Shown: positions 1-7,859, numbered from the stretch's first letter. The stretch is 18,029 nucleotides of DNA from Flavobacteriales bacterium UBA2040 (GCA_002332715.1 DDBE01000126.1:10510-28538); one strand, 5' to 3'. Notes: generated by a model not told the origin, from the sequence alone. Program-made: numbers and translations.

Positions 1-656
1 CGCATAAATGCCAAGGGAGCAATTTCAATTACCCCAAACTCTATCATGTCCTTCAACTTCTCCGGCGGAATCATATCACGCAGTGCATCGTATAAAGGCA
101 TCATGTATGGATCGAGCTTTTCCTTCATGTCTCCTGGCAGAAAACCAAGATTCTCACCTGCTTCAACAGCTGGACGAGTTAAAATAATCCGTTTGACTTC
201 TTTTTCTTTCAGTGCTCTAACGGCCAGGGCAACAGCAGTGTACGTTTTACCCGTTCCAGCTGGACCAACGGCAAAAACCATGTCGTTCTTATAAACTGCT
301 TTTACTAATTTCTTTTGATTTAAAGTTCTCGCTCTAACCTTAATGCCAGAATTCCCGTGCACAATAACATCATCGCCATCTTTTTCTTCCACGATTGATT
401 TTCCTTCTTCGTCCATAAGATTATCGATATTGTTTTCCGTCATGGAATTGAATTTCTTCAAGTATTGAATAATCAAATTCACTTTATCCTCGAATATGCC
501 TAACTGAGCTATATCACCAGAATAATTTACCACATTTCCTCTAGAACTAATCTTTAATTGAGGGAAGAAGCTTTTGATATGATTGAACTTATCGTTGTTT
601 ATTCCGAAAAATTCAGCGGGATTCACTCCTTTTATTTCTATTTTTTTTTCGACCAA
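1..656 (-). CDS. phoH: PhoH family ATPase, N-terminal two thirds (runs off the left edge)
   Basis: About 218 codons are readable on the minus strand before the window ends. The protein opens with an [16 protein letters not shown] stretch, followed by a KH-like N-terminal region. A Walker A motif, GPAGTGKT, lies at residues 131-138, and the PhoH-typical [19 protein letters not shown] follows. The last visible residues, IEIAPLAFM, are where PhoH proteins continue into RGRTL; the Walker B part is outside the window. PhoH proteins are cytoplasmic ATPases, predicted to be RNA or nucleotide dependent, and are often linked to phosphate starvation; the exact role is not established. The start is a TTG at 656-654 directly after an in-frame TAA. 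It fits the family's N-terminus better than the GTG eleven codons further on. No Shine-Dalgarno is seen. The gene is divergent from the SAM hydrolase-like gene. Family identity is secure; the start is less so. Confidence 0.93.
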   Translation of the reverse strand, partial: MVEKKIEIKGVNPAEFFGINNDKFNHIKSFFPQLKISSRGNVVNYSGDIAQLGIFEDKVNLIIQYLKKFNSMTENNIDNLMDEEGKSIVEEKDGDDVIVHGNSGIKVRARTLNQKKLVKAVYKNDMVFAVGPAGTGKTYTAVALAVRALKEKEVKRIILTRPAVEAGENLGFLPGDMKEKLDPYMMPLYDALRDMIPPEKLKDMIEFGVIEIAPLAFM

Positions 657-703
657 TTAGAACTTTATTTACGAAAGGTTTCGATTTAACTCTATTTAAA
701 ACT

Positions 704-711
704 TATTTTTG
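704..711 (+). promoter_or_regulatory. Candidate -7 box for the SAM hydrolase-like gene
   Basis: TATTTTTG matches TAnnTTTG. A start of transcription near 717 would leave a leader of about 30 bases before the TTG start at 749. The -33 region (TTTCG around 679-683) is weak. Confidence 0.35.
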
Positions 712-713
712 GT

Positions 714-721
714 CAAAATTA
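714..721 (-). promoter_or_regulatory. Candidate -7 box for phoH
   Basis: Read on the minus strand this is TAATTTTG, a full match to the Bacteroidota -7 consensus TAnnTTTG. It lies about 58 bases before the TTG start of phoH. I found no convincing -33 TTG at the expected distance, so this rests on one box. It faces the candidate plus-strand box at 704-711 two bases away. Confidence 0.3.
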
Positions 722-748
722 CAATAATTCCATAAAAAAACAGACGCT

Positions 749-1618
749 TTGAGTACGGGTTTAAAACTTTTGACATTGACTTCCGACCTGGGATTGAATG
801 ACCACTACGTTGCCTCTATTAAAGGGTCAATTCTGAAATCAGACCCAGAAGTTCAGATTATAGACCTTTCTCACGACATAGTTCCATTTGACACCTCACA
901 CGGCGCGTTTGTCCTTAGGTCTTGCTACAAGGATTTTCCTACGGGAACAGTTCATGTAATCGCAATTGATACGGAGCCAATTGTGAACTTCGGTGGATCA
1001 GACGGTTCTTTTCCGTGCATCATGGAAATTGACAAGCAGTATATTATCTCGAATGACAATGGCTTTTTTGGTACATTTTTAGGAGAAAGAAAACCAGATA
1101 ACCTTTGGCGTATAGATGATGTATTATCCAATCCGAAGCTTTTTAAGTTTCCTTCAAAAAGCATGCTGGTTCCTGCTGCAATTCAAATACTTAACGGAAA
1201 GAAACCTGAGGCTTTTTGCAGTGAGCAAATTGGATTTAAGCGTGCATTCTCATCTATTGCGATTGTAGAAAAAAACTTGATTATTGGAAATATCGTGCAC
1301 TTGGACTCCTATGGAAATGCGATAACCAACATAGATATTGAACTTTTCGAAAGAGTAGGTGACAATCATCCTTTCACAATTGTTTTTTCTAGAAAAGAAT
1401 ATTATATCGATCAAATATCCAACACCTACAATGAAGTTGCCCCAGGTGAAAGATTGGCCTTGTTCAATGAAAACGGTTTATTAGAAATCGCAATAAACCG
1501 AGGAGCAAACCAAGGAAATGGAGGTGCCGAAAAACTTTTGGGATTCAAAAAAGGAGATCAAGTTCGTATAGAATTCACTCCTCGTGGGTCCAAAGACACC
1601 TTAGAAGAATTGTTTTAA
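749..1618 (+). CDS. SAM hydroxide adenosyltransferase (DUF62) family protein
   Basis: 289 residues, the usual length for the DUF62/SAM_HAT family. Members split S-adenosylmethionine to adenosine and methionine and are related to fluorinases and chlorinases. Visible family motifs are TSDLGLNDHYVASIKG near the N-terminus (residues 11-26), ISNDNGFFG (100-108), HLDSYGNAITNI (184-195) at the start of the C-terminal beta domain, and LFNENGLLEIAINRG (238-252). The loop that in canonical members reads VDPGVGxxRR is here IDTEPIVNFGGSDG (73-86), so the arginine is not where expected; I recall similarly altered loops in other Bacteroidota members. The start is TTG, and no in-frame ATG lies near the family N-terminus. 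The ABM-domain gene begins right after its TAA. The family call is strong; SAM hydrolysis is inferred. Confidence 0.9.
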   Translation: MSTGLKLLTLTSDLGLNDHYVASIKGSILKSDPEVQIIDLSHDIVPFDTSHGAFVLRSCYKDFPTGTVHVIAIDTEPIVNFGGSDGSFPCIMEIDKQYIISNDNGFFGTFLGERKPDNLWRIDDVLSNPKLFKFPSKSMLVPAAIQILNGKKPEAFCSEQIGFKRAFSSIAIVEKNLIIGNIVHLDSYGNAITNIDIELFERVGDNHPFTIVFSRKEYYIDQISNTYNEVAPGERLALFNENGLLEIAINRGANQGNGGAEKLLGFKKGDQVRIEFTPRGSKDTLEELF

Positions 1619-1918
1619 ATGATCACTCGAATAGTCAAACTTCAATTTCAAGAAGATAAGATTCAAGAATTCCTTGATTTCTTTGAAACAGTAAAACATA
1701 AAGTCAACGCTTTTCCAGGATGTAAAGGCATGCGATTGGTTCAGGATAACTACAATCGCCAAACGATTATGACAATTAGTGATTGGGAGACCGAAGCTGA
1801 ATTAAATGCCTATCGAGACTCGGAAACATTCGGTCAAGTTTGGCCGAAGATAAAGCCGTGGTTCGAGAAGAAACCGGAGGCATGGACAACCAAATTAGTT
1901 TTTAATGGATTTCCTTGA
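1619..1918 (+). CDS. ABM-domain (antibiotic biosynthesis monooxygenase-like) small protein
   Basis: 99 residues with the layout of the dimeric alpha/beta-barrel ABM family: a first beta strand ITRIVKLQF, a helix with FLDFFETVKHKVNAFPGC, a strand MRLVQDN, a strand TIMTISDWETEAELNAYRDSE, and a final WTTKLVF strand. ABM proteins range from quinol monooxygenases to haem-degrading enzymes and many of unknown role. I see no residue pattern that fixes a substrate. The ATG follows the upstream TAA with no gap, so the two genes are almost certainly on one transcript and translationally coupled. No signal peptide. Bacteroidota genomes carry many unassigned ABM proteins of this size. Confidence 0.85.
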   Translation: MITRIVKLQFQEDKIQEFLDFFETVKHKVNAFPGCKGMRLVQDNYNRQTIMTISDWETEAELNAYRDSETFGQVWPKIKPWFEKKPEAWTTKLVFNGFP

Positions 1919-1970
1919 AGAAACCGGAAGGATTTAATATTTAAATATATATTCGCCAAAAATTAATAAA

Positions 1971-2846
1971 ATGAAAATCGCAATATTATCTGCAAATCCT
2001 AACTTGTATTCTACGAAACGCCTTGTTGAAGCGGGCAAACAAAAAGGTCATGAAATGGTCGTTGTTAACCATACGAAATGTGATATCGTTATGGAAAAGA
2101 AAAAGCCCAGAATTTTATACAATGGAGAGTTCTTAACGGATATTGATGCAGTAATACCTAGAATTGGTGCTTCGGTTACCTTTTTTGGAACAGCGGTTGT
2201 TCGTCAATTTGAAATGATGCATGTTTTTTCTGCGGTTGAATCTCAAGCTTTAGTTCGATCAAGAGACAAGCTACGTAGTCTTCAAATTTTGTCTCGTGCT
2301 GGATTAGGAATGCCGAAAACAGTTTTCTCTAATTCATCGAAAAACACAGAAGAAATTATAGAACAAGCTGGAGGTGCACCATGTGTGATTAAACTATTAG
2401 AAGGCACACAAGGATTGGGGGTGGTTTTGGCACCCGATACAAATTCTGCCACTTCTGTAATTGAAGCATTTCATGGTTTACAGGCACGTGTTATTATTCA
2501 AGAGTTCATTAAAGAAGCAAAAGGTGCAGATTTAAGAGCATTTGTTGTAGATGGCGTGGTAGTAGGTGCGATGAAAAGACAGGGTAAAGAAGGCGAATTC
2601 AGAAGTAATTTGCACCGAGGTGGTTCAGCACAGATTATCGAATTATCTGACGAAGAGGAAAATGCAGCATTGAAAGCCGCCAAAGTCATGGGATTAGGCG
2701 TAGCCGGTGTCGATATGTTACAAAGTGCTAGAGGTCCACTTATACTAGAGGTGAATTCTTCTCCAGGATTGGAAGGAATAGAATCAGCAACGGGAAAGGA
2801 CATTGCTAAGAGTATTATGCGCTATGTGGAAAGAAACGCAGGTTAA
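1971..2846 (+). CDS. rimK: Ribosomal protein S6-L-glutamate ligase RimK
   Basis: 291 residues against about 300 in E. coli RimK, and alignable by eye along the whole length. RimK is a cytoplasmic ATP-grasp ligase that adds glutamates to the C-terminus of ribosomal protein S6. Matching stretches are [24 protein letters not shown] (residues 59-82), [14 protein letters not shown] (98-111), the glycine-rich ATP loop [12 protein letters not shown] (143-154), [12 protein letters not shown] (207-218) and the metal-binding segment VAGVDML...[11 protein letters not shown] with D248, E260 and N262. Homologues can also act on other acceptors, for example in cofactor or lysine pathways, but the closeness to RimK argues for S6. 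A 52-base AT-rich gap separates it from the ABM gene, so it may be the end of the same unit or have its own weak promoter (TATATTCG at 1948-1955, one mismatch to TAnnTTTG). Confidence 0.93.
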   Translation: MKIAILSANPNLYSTKRLVEAGKQKGHEMVVVNHTKCDIVMEKKKPRILYNGEFLTDIDAVIPRIGASVTFFGTAVVRQFEMMHVFSAVESQALVRSRDKLRSLQILSRAGLGMPKTVFSNSSKNTEEIIEQAGGAPCVIKLLEGTQGLGVVLAPDTNSATSVIEAFHGLQARVIIQEFIKEAKGADLRAFVVDGVVVGAMKRQGKEGEFRSNLHRGGSAQIIELSDEEENAALKAAKVMGLGVAGVDMLQSARGPLILEVNSSPGLEGIESATGKDIAKSIMRYVERNAG

Positions 2847-2893
2847 TTCAGTTTTCAACATACAGCGCAGTAAAAGAAATCCACAAAACAATC

Positions 2894-2930
2894 ATTTCCG
2901 CATTTACAATGCGAATGAAATCTTATTTTT
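2894..2930 (+). terminator. Candidate terminator after rimK
   Basis: A hairpin with arms CGCATT (2899-2904) and AATGCG (2908-2913) around a TAC loop. The stem extends by ATTTC (2894-2898) pairing with GAAAT (2917-2921) across a 3-base bulge. Five T residues follow at 2926-2930. The T run is also part of the candidate gldF -7 box. Confidence 0.45.
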
Positions 2931-2931
2931 G
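2924..2931 (+). promoter_or_regulatory. Candidate -7 box for the gldF operon
   Basis: TATTTTTG matches TAnnTTTG and lies 23 bases before the gldF ATG, leaving a leader of about 17 bases. No clear -33 TTG; the -33 position falls in the upstream hairpin. Confidence 0.4.
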
Positions 2932-2954
2932 TCCTTCAAAACAGAAATGCACAA

Positions 2955-3686
2955 ATGAAGGCACTTTATCTGAAGGAAATACGAAGTTTTTTAAGCTCAA
3001 TTATTGGATATATATTCATCCTTATATATCTAATTTCAGCTGGATTATTCTTGTGGATTATTCCCGAAGGATGGAATTTATTGGAAGGAACAGAGGCAGA
3101 TTTGATTCCTTTCTTTAATTTATCTCCTATTATTTTCTTGATCTTAATTCCAGCAATTACAATGCGGTCGATTGCTGAGGAACGAAGAACTGGCTCAATC
3201 GAACTCTTGTTCACACGCCCCCTTTCTGATCTCCAAATATTATTGGCAAAATATTTAGCCGGAGTAACCTTGGTCGTTGTTTCCATTTTACCAACGCTTA
3301 TATACTTCTTAACCATGTATCAATTGGGAAACCCAGTTGGAACTATTGATATTGGCGCCACGCTTACCTCCTATTTAGGATTGATTCTATTGGGATCGGT
3401 ATTTGTTGCCATAGGGTTATTTGCTTCATCTATTACAAGTAGTCAAATCGTAGCATTTATTGTTGCGATGTTTATGTGCTGGCTCATTTACGATGGGTTT
3501 TCACAACTGGGATCATTTAAATTATTTGGAAGTTTTGATACGGTTATTCAATATATTGGTATTTCATTTCATTATGACAGCATCAAACGTGGCGTAATTG
3601 ACACGCGTGATATATTCTACTTTTTATCTGTTATCGCTTTATTCATATTCGCTGCATTGACAGTGATTAAATCTTTAAAGAAATAA
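2955..3686 (+). CDS. gldF: Gliding motility ABC transporter permease GldF
   Basis: 243 residues, all-membrane. It is an ABC-2 type permease with about six transmembrane segments (near residues 17-36, 52-72, 98-121, 136-157, 161-182 and 219-240). The cytoplasmic coupling segment SIAEERRTGSIELLFTRPLSD follows TM2, as in GldF and NosY-like permeases. GldF is known to work with the GldA ATPase and GldG in an ABC complex required for gliding in several Flavobacteriia. gldA is not in this window and is commonly encoded elsewhere. The start MKALYLKEIRSFL is the family N-terminus. gldG begins two bases after its TAA, so the two are cotranscribed. Confidence 0.93.
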   Translation: MKALYLKEIRSFLSSIIGYIFILIYLISAGLFLWIIPEGWNLLEGTEADLIPFFNLSPIIFLILIPAITMRSIAEERRTGSIELLFTRPLSDLQILLAKYLAGVTLVVVSILPTLIYFLTMYQLGNPVGTIDIGATLTSYLGLILLGSVFVAIGLFASSITSSQIVAFIVAMFMCWLIYDGFSQLGSFKLFGSFDTVIQYIGISFHYDSIKRGVIDTRDIFYFLSVIALFIFAALTVIKSLKK

Positions 3687-3688
3687 TC

Positions 3689-5470
3689 ATGGCGAAAAAA
3701 ACAAACAAGTTCAAAGGGGTTTTCAATTGGTCGTTTTTCGTTGTTGCATTAGTAGCAGTGGTATTGCTAAACATTATATTTTCTTTTGTCAACTTTAGAA
3801 TTGATGCAACAAAAGACAAACGTTTTTCATTGTCAAACGGGACGGTCGAATATTTGAAAAATGAAGACAAATTAGATAACCGTTTATTACTTAAGATATA
3901 TTTGGATGGCAAACTCCCTTCCGATCTTCAGTATTTCCGCGATGCAGTTGAGGATAAGCTCAAAGAATTTAAGCAATACGCAGGAAATAAAATTGAATAC
4001 GAGTTTATTGACCCAACATCGGGAACTGAAGGTGAGCAACAAGAATTATTCGAATCGCTTTACGCCAAAGGGCAAGGGATAACTCCAATGGATATCATTT
4101 TCAACAAAGACGGTCAAAATAGTCAAATGCTGGTGTGGCCTGGAGCCATAATTGAATACAAAGGCTCTACGGTTAACGTTGTTCAGTTTTTACCTGGAAC
4201 ACCTCCTGGGAAGCCTTATCCATTGACAGGAATGGGTGAGATTATTCAAAATTCATTGAACAATCTGGAGTATATTTTAATGACTTCCATTCGTCGTTCT
4301 GTAGAAGTGAAAAAACCTACGATTGCCTTTTTGCAAGGACATGGTGAATTGAGCTATGGTCAAACAATGCGTGCGCGATCATTAATTGCACCTTATTACA
4401 TTTTGAAAGATGTGAAGATTGGTGATTCTATTGCTGCCCTTAATGATGTAGATGGTTTAATCATCGCAGGTCCAAAGGAAAAGTTTTCGGGTAAAGAATT
4501 ATATGTTATCGATCAATTTGTCATGCGTGGCGGAAAGCTTATGTGTTTTATGGAAGCGCTAGACTTGCCTGAAGATTCTCTAAATCAAACTGGGATTTCA
4601 CATACAGCGAGATATTCCACTGGACTTGAAAAAATCCTATTTGATTATGGACTAAAACTCAATGAAAACTACGTAATTGATGCTCAATGTGCGCCAAAGG
4701 TTGTGCCCACCGCTAAACAGGCATTAATTCCTTGGTACTATCATGTTCTTGCTACTCCAAGTAAACATCCTATTTCTAGAAATCTAGAACCGGTTTCGTT
4801 GGAATATATCAACGAAATTCAATTCGTCAATACTGATAAGTTGGCATTGACACCAATTTTAACTTCTTCCACAAATAGCACTGTTACAGGTTTGGCTCCA
4901 ATGGTCAGTTTCGCTCTTCCAATGAATTATGGGCAGAATCCGAAATTAGTTCCAGATACGGAATTGGAAAGTAATAAAATCTGTTTGGCTGGTCTTTCTG
5001 AGGGATTCTTCAATTCACATTTCAAAAATAGAATCGTAGATGAGTTTGCTAAAAATCCTGTGGCTAAGTATAAAGAACGCAGCACGATTGAAGGGAAAGT
5101 ATTACTTGTTGGAAACTCTCGATTTATTAAAAATAACTACGATTCGATTATTACACCACAAGGAACGAAGTATCGACCATCGCAATACAATGAACTAAGA
5201 TTCAACGCACAATTTGCTGAACTCGGTGTTCAAATCTTCTTTGGAAATCAAGAATTTTTCCAAAATGCTGTGGATTATATGATGGGCGAGAATTCAGTTT
5301 TAGATATTCGGTCTCGTCAAATAGATATTCACCAAATAGACAAAGGTAAAGTTTCTGAATCGGCTATATTTTACAAATGGTTCAACACATTAATTCCTTG
5401 TGGTATTATCGTTCTTCTGGCTTTGATCTTTTTCTACCTCAGACGACGTAAGTACGCAGCAGGCAAATAA
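3689..5470 (+). CDS. gldG: Gliding motility ABC transporter auxiliary component GldG
   Basis: 593 residues. An N-terminal transmembrane helix (about residues 13-34) leads into FRIDATKDKRFSLSNGT, the marker with which GldG and other ABC_transp_aux proteins begin. A large extracytoplasmic part follows, with the typical TIAFLQGHGELS segment and the VDGLIIAGPKEKFSGKELYVIDQF stretch that resembles a GATase-like fold. A C-terminal helix (about 565-584) ends in basic RRRKYAAGK. It is the substrate-binding or auxiliary part of the GldAFG complex, anchored in the inner membrane. It sits two bases after gldF and nine before the DUF4340 gene. The length is slightly above the usual 560 or so, with no break. 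Confidence 0.93.
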   Translation: MAKKTNKFKGVFNWSFFVVALVAVVLLNIIFSFVNFRIDATKDKRFSLSNGTVEYLKNEDKLDNRLLLKIYLDGKLPSDLQYFRDAVEDKLKEFKQYAGNKIEYEFIDPTSGTEGEQQELFESLYAKGQGITPMDIIFNKDGQNSQMLVWPGAIIEYKGSTVNVVQFLPGTPPGKPYPLTGMGEIIQNSLNNLEYILMTSIRRSVEVKKPTIAFLQGHGELSYGQTMRARSLIAPYYILKDVKIGDSIAALNDVDGLIIAGPKEKFSGKELYVIDQFVMRGGKLMCFMEALDLPEDSLNQTGISHTARYSTGLEKILFDYGLKLNENYVIDAQCAPKVVPTAKQALIPWYYHVLATPSKHPISRNLEPVSLEYINEIQFVNTDKLALTPILTSSTNSTVTGLAPMVSFALPMNYGQNPKLVPDTELESNKICLAGLSEGFFNSHFKNRIVDEFAKNPVAKYKERSTIEGKVLLVGNSRFIKNNYDSIITPQGTKYRPSQYNELRFNAQFAELGVQIFFGNQEFFQNAVDYMMGENSVLDIRSRQIDIHQIDKGKVSESAIFYKWFNTLIPCGIIVLLALIFFYLRRRKYAAGK

Positions 5471-5479
5471 AAGCAAAGC

Positions 5480-6547
5480 ATGAATAAAAAAATAATTCTT
5501 TTAATACTTGCCTTAGGATTGATCTCTGGATTAACTTATTTGGCGCTCGATTTGAGTAAAAACAAAGGGAAATCGGATGTCAACTCAGAGCTACACACCT
5601 TCAATATAGAAGATACATCAACCGTTGACAGAATCGTGATTACGGATCCTCAGATGAACATCATGGAGATAAAACGTGAGGGAATTGGCGCTGAATGGAC
5701 GGATAAAGAGGGAAGTTGCATAATTCCTGAAAACGCCAAAAACGTAATGTACATTCTTCATAATATTGAATTCAAGGGATATGTTGCAGAAGGTTCAAGA
5801 GAGCAGCACATTAAACTCCTTTCGACATCTGCAACAAAAGTAGAGATTTATCAAAAAGGAAGATTGGAAAAAACTTGGTATATCGGAACCGCAACGCCCG
5901 ACCATCATGGACAAGTAATGTTGTTAGATTCTAGACAGGACGGACGAAGCAATTTACCTGTTTTGATGAAAGTTAGAGGTGTTAATGGAATAATTGAACC
6001 CAGTTTTTCAGCAGATAATAAAAAATGGTCGTGCACAGATATTTTTGCCGTACCCATTCGTCTTATTAAGAAAATAGAAATTAATAATTTCGATGATCCG
6101 GGTCGTTCATTTACAGTGACGAACAACAATTATAATTTTTCAGTAAAACAAGCGGGAAAATCAGTTCCTTTGGCAGATACGACAGGTGTAATACGTTATT
6201 TAAGCGGCTTTAAGAAGGTGAATTTCGAAATGCCAAATTACCTTTTGAATGATAAGCAAATTGATAGTTTGAAAAAATCAAAGCCCTTTGGAACGATGAA
6301 AGTCGTTGAAACGAATAATAAATCAACCTATCTGAAATTTTATCGTTTGGCGAGTGGAGAAAACTTAGATACTGAATTCGGTGAAGTAATCAATCACGAT
6401 TTAAATAGTTTTTGGTGTTTTCTCCCAGATGGAACAGTCGTAAAATGTCAATATTTCGTTTTCGACCCGTTGATCCGGGGTGATATCTACTTTCCTTTCG
6501 ACAAATCGCTTTATCAAAAGCAAGAAGACACAGGCGAAAAACGTTGA
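5480..6547 (+). CDS. DUF4340-like membrane-anchored protein of the gld operon
   Basis: 355 residues. A single N-terminal hydrophobic segment (about residues 4-22) after MNKK has no lipobox cysteine, so this looks like an uncleaved membrane anchor with the rest outside the cytoplasm. The body has the DUF4340 look: a strand such as STVDRIVITDPQMNIMEIKREG, a WTD segment, and repeated short beta stretches. DUF4340 proteins commonly accompany ABC_transp_aux (GldG-like) proteins, and this position, nine bases after gldG, is the expected one. It probably assists the GldF/GldG complex; no catalytic motif is visible. The DUF assignment is from memory of the family; a profile search would settle it. 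Confidence 0.75.
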   Translation: MNKKIILLILALGLISGLTYLALDLSKNKGKSDVNSELHTFNIEDTSTVDRIVITDPQMNIMEIKREGIGAEWTDKEGSCIIPENAKNVMYILHNIEFKGYVAEGSREQHIKLLSTSATKVEIYQKGRLEKTWYIGTATPDHHGQVMLLDSRQDGRSNLPVLMKVRGVNGIIEPSFSADNKKWSCTDIFAVPIRLIKKIEINNFDDPGRSFTVTNNNYNFSVKQAGKSVPLADTTGVIRYLSGFKKVNFEMPNYLLNDKQIDSLKKSKPFGTMKVVETNNKSTYLKFYRLASGENLDTEFGEVINHDLNSFWCFLPDGTVVKCQYFVFDPLIRGDIYFPFDKSLYQKQEDTGEKR

Positions 6548-6550
6548 TAA

Positions 6551-6562
6551 TTTGTTAACAAA
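6551..6562. repeat. Perfect 12-base palindrome upstream of dnaN
   Basis: TTTGTTAACAAA is self-complementary and lies about 50 bases upstream of the candidate dnaN -7 box. It could be an operator. Nothing in the window identifies the binder. Confidence 0.4.
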
Positions 6563-6565
6563 ATG

Positions 6566-6591
6566 TAGTATTCTGGCGTAAAGAAATACTA
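6566..6591. repeat. Inverted repeat in the dnaN promoter region
   Basis: Arms TAGTATT (6566-6572) and AATACTA (6585-6591) with a 12-base spacer. The right arm sits where a -33 element would fall for the -7 box at 6612. No T run follows, so it is not a typical terminator. Confidence 0.4.
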
Positions 6592-6611
6592 GGTCGCACT
6601 TAGATTCTATT

Positions 6612-6619
6612 TATATTTG
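6612..6619 (+). promoter_or_regulatory. Candidate -7 box for dnaN
   Basis: TATATTTG is a full TAnnTTTG match 38 bases before the dnaN ATG. No TTG lies at the -33 distance; that place is taken by the inverted repeat arm ending at 6591. Confidence 0.4.
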
Positions 6620-6657
6620 TTAGTCAGAATTGAACTAGCACAAGCAATAAAACATAT

Positions 6658-7776
6658 ATGAACTTTATCACCTCAAGCACCTCATTACTAAGACATTTAC
6701 AAAGTATTTCAGGAGCGCTTAGCACGAGCAATAACCTACCTATTCTAGATAATTTTCTTTTCGAAATTACAGAAGGAAAACTAACTGTATCAGCATCTGA
6801 TTTGGAAAACACTATGAAAACTGAATTGGACGTTGAAGCGAACGACTCAGGTCGCATTGCTATTCCAGCGAAATTGCTGATGGATGTACTAAAAAGTCTT
6901 CCAGACCAACCTCTTACCTTTCTTGCCGATTTGAAAAACTTCGGAATTGAGATTGCATACGATAATGGTAAATCGAAAATGGTTGGTTTCAATGCGGATG
7001 ATTTCCCGAGAACTCCAGATATTGAGAAGAAAAAATCAATGAAGATTTCTGGTGAAATTGTTGCCAATGGAATCAATAATACGCTATTCGCAACAGGAAA
7101 CGATGATTTGCGTCCCGTGATGAGCGGAGTCTTTTGTCAATTTACACCAGAAGATTTAATCTTCGTCGCGACGGATGCACACAAATTAGTTCGATATAGA
7201 AGAACTGATTCTCAAGCTGAAGCAGGTTCTAGTTTCGTTCTTCCGAAAAAAGCGTTAAACCTTTTGAAGTCAAATTTAACAGGCGAAGAAGAAGTATTGT
7301 TGGAATACAACGATCGTAATGCGAAATTCATTTTCAATGATATCGAATTGGTTTGCAGATTGATAGACGGGAAATACCCCAATTACGAAGCAGTTATTCC
7401 AAAAGAGAATCCAAATGTTTTGATTATCGATAGAAGTCAATTTTTGAATTCCATTAAACGTGTATCTATTTTCGCGAATAAGACAACGCATCAAATCAAA
7501 TTGAAATTGGCTGGAGCTGAATTATCACTTTTTGCTGAAGATTTGGATTTTGCAAACGAAGCAAGTGAGCGATTGACATGTAATTACAATGGTGAAGACA
7601 TGGAAATTGGTTTCAACTCTCGCTTCTTGATGGAAATGTTGAACAATTTAGAGTCACCAGAAGTAAAATTAGAAATGTCTGAACCAAGTAGAGCAGGTAT
7701 TTTAACGCCACATGAAAATAAAAACGAAGCAGAAGAAATTTTGATGCTCGTTATGCCAGTAATGTTGAATAGATAA
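6658..7776 (+). CDS. dnaN: DNA polymerase III beta subunit (sliding clamp)
   Basis: 372 residues, normal length for the clamp, a homodimeric ring that tethers DNA polymerase III to DNA. Recognisable family segments are SSTSLLRHLQSISGAL...NLPILDNFLFEI at the N-terminus, GRIAIPAKLLMDVLKSLPD in domain 1, RPVMSGVFCQF...FVATDAHKLVRYR in domain 2 and the C-terminal LMLVMPVMLNR, which corresponds to the LxMPxR tail of clamps. The ATG start gives the expected N-terminus. The gene is monocistronic here, with its own upstream region of 110 bases and a strong terminator downstream. dnaA is not adjacent, unlike the dnaA-dnaN order of many other phyla. Confidence 0.96.
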   Translation: MNFITSSTSLLRHLQSISGALSTSNNLPILDNFLFEITEGKLTVSASDLENTMKTELDVEANDSGRIAIPAKLLMDVLKSLPDQPLTFLADLKNFGIEIAYDNGKSKMVGFNADDFPRTPDIEKKKSMKISGEIVANGINNTLFATGNDDLRPVMSGVFCQFTPEDLIFVATDAHKLVRYRRTDSQAEAGSSFVLPKKALNLLKSNLTGEEEVLLEYNDRNAKFIFNDIELVCRLIDGKYPNYEAVIPKENPNVLIIDRSQFLNSIKRVSIFANKTTHQIKLKLAGAELSLFAEDLDFANEASERLTCNYNGEDMEIGFNSRFLMEMLNNLESPEVKLEMSEPSRAGILTPHENKNEAEEILMLVMPVMLNR

Positions 7777-7799
7777 ATAAATTAAACTAACAGATTTAA

Positions 7800-7826
7800 G
7801 TCTCGGATAAACCGAGACCCTTTTTT
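7800..7826 (+). terminator. Intrinsic terminator of dnaN
   Basis: Perfect 7-bp stem, GTCTCGG (7800-7806) with CCGAGAC (7812-7818), a five-base loop, then CC and six T residues (7821-7826). It lies 24 bases after the dnaN stop. This is the clearest terminator in the window. Confidence 0.9.
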
Positions 7827-7859
7827 GTGCCAAATGCTCCGCAGTCTTGCTATCTTTGC
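7824..7859 (+). promoter_or_regulatory. Candidate promoter of prfC
   Basis: A -7 box TATCTTTG (7852-7859) fits TAnnTTTG. A TTTG at 7824-7827, made from the T run of the dnaN terminator, is the nearest -33 candidate. The 24-base gap is at or just beyond the usual upper limit, so the -33 part is uncertain. The leader would be about 27 bases. Confidence 0.45.

Noticed and set aside
46..294. 82-codon plus-strand open frame at the left edge
   Set aside because: It is antisense to the conserved PhoH coding sequence, including its Walker A region, and resembles no protein.
6566..6591. Terminator for the gld operon
   Set aside because: The 7-bp inverted repeat is not followed by a T run; it fits better as a promoter-region repeat.
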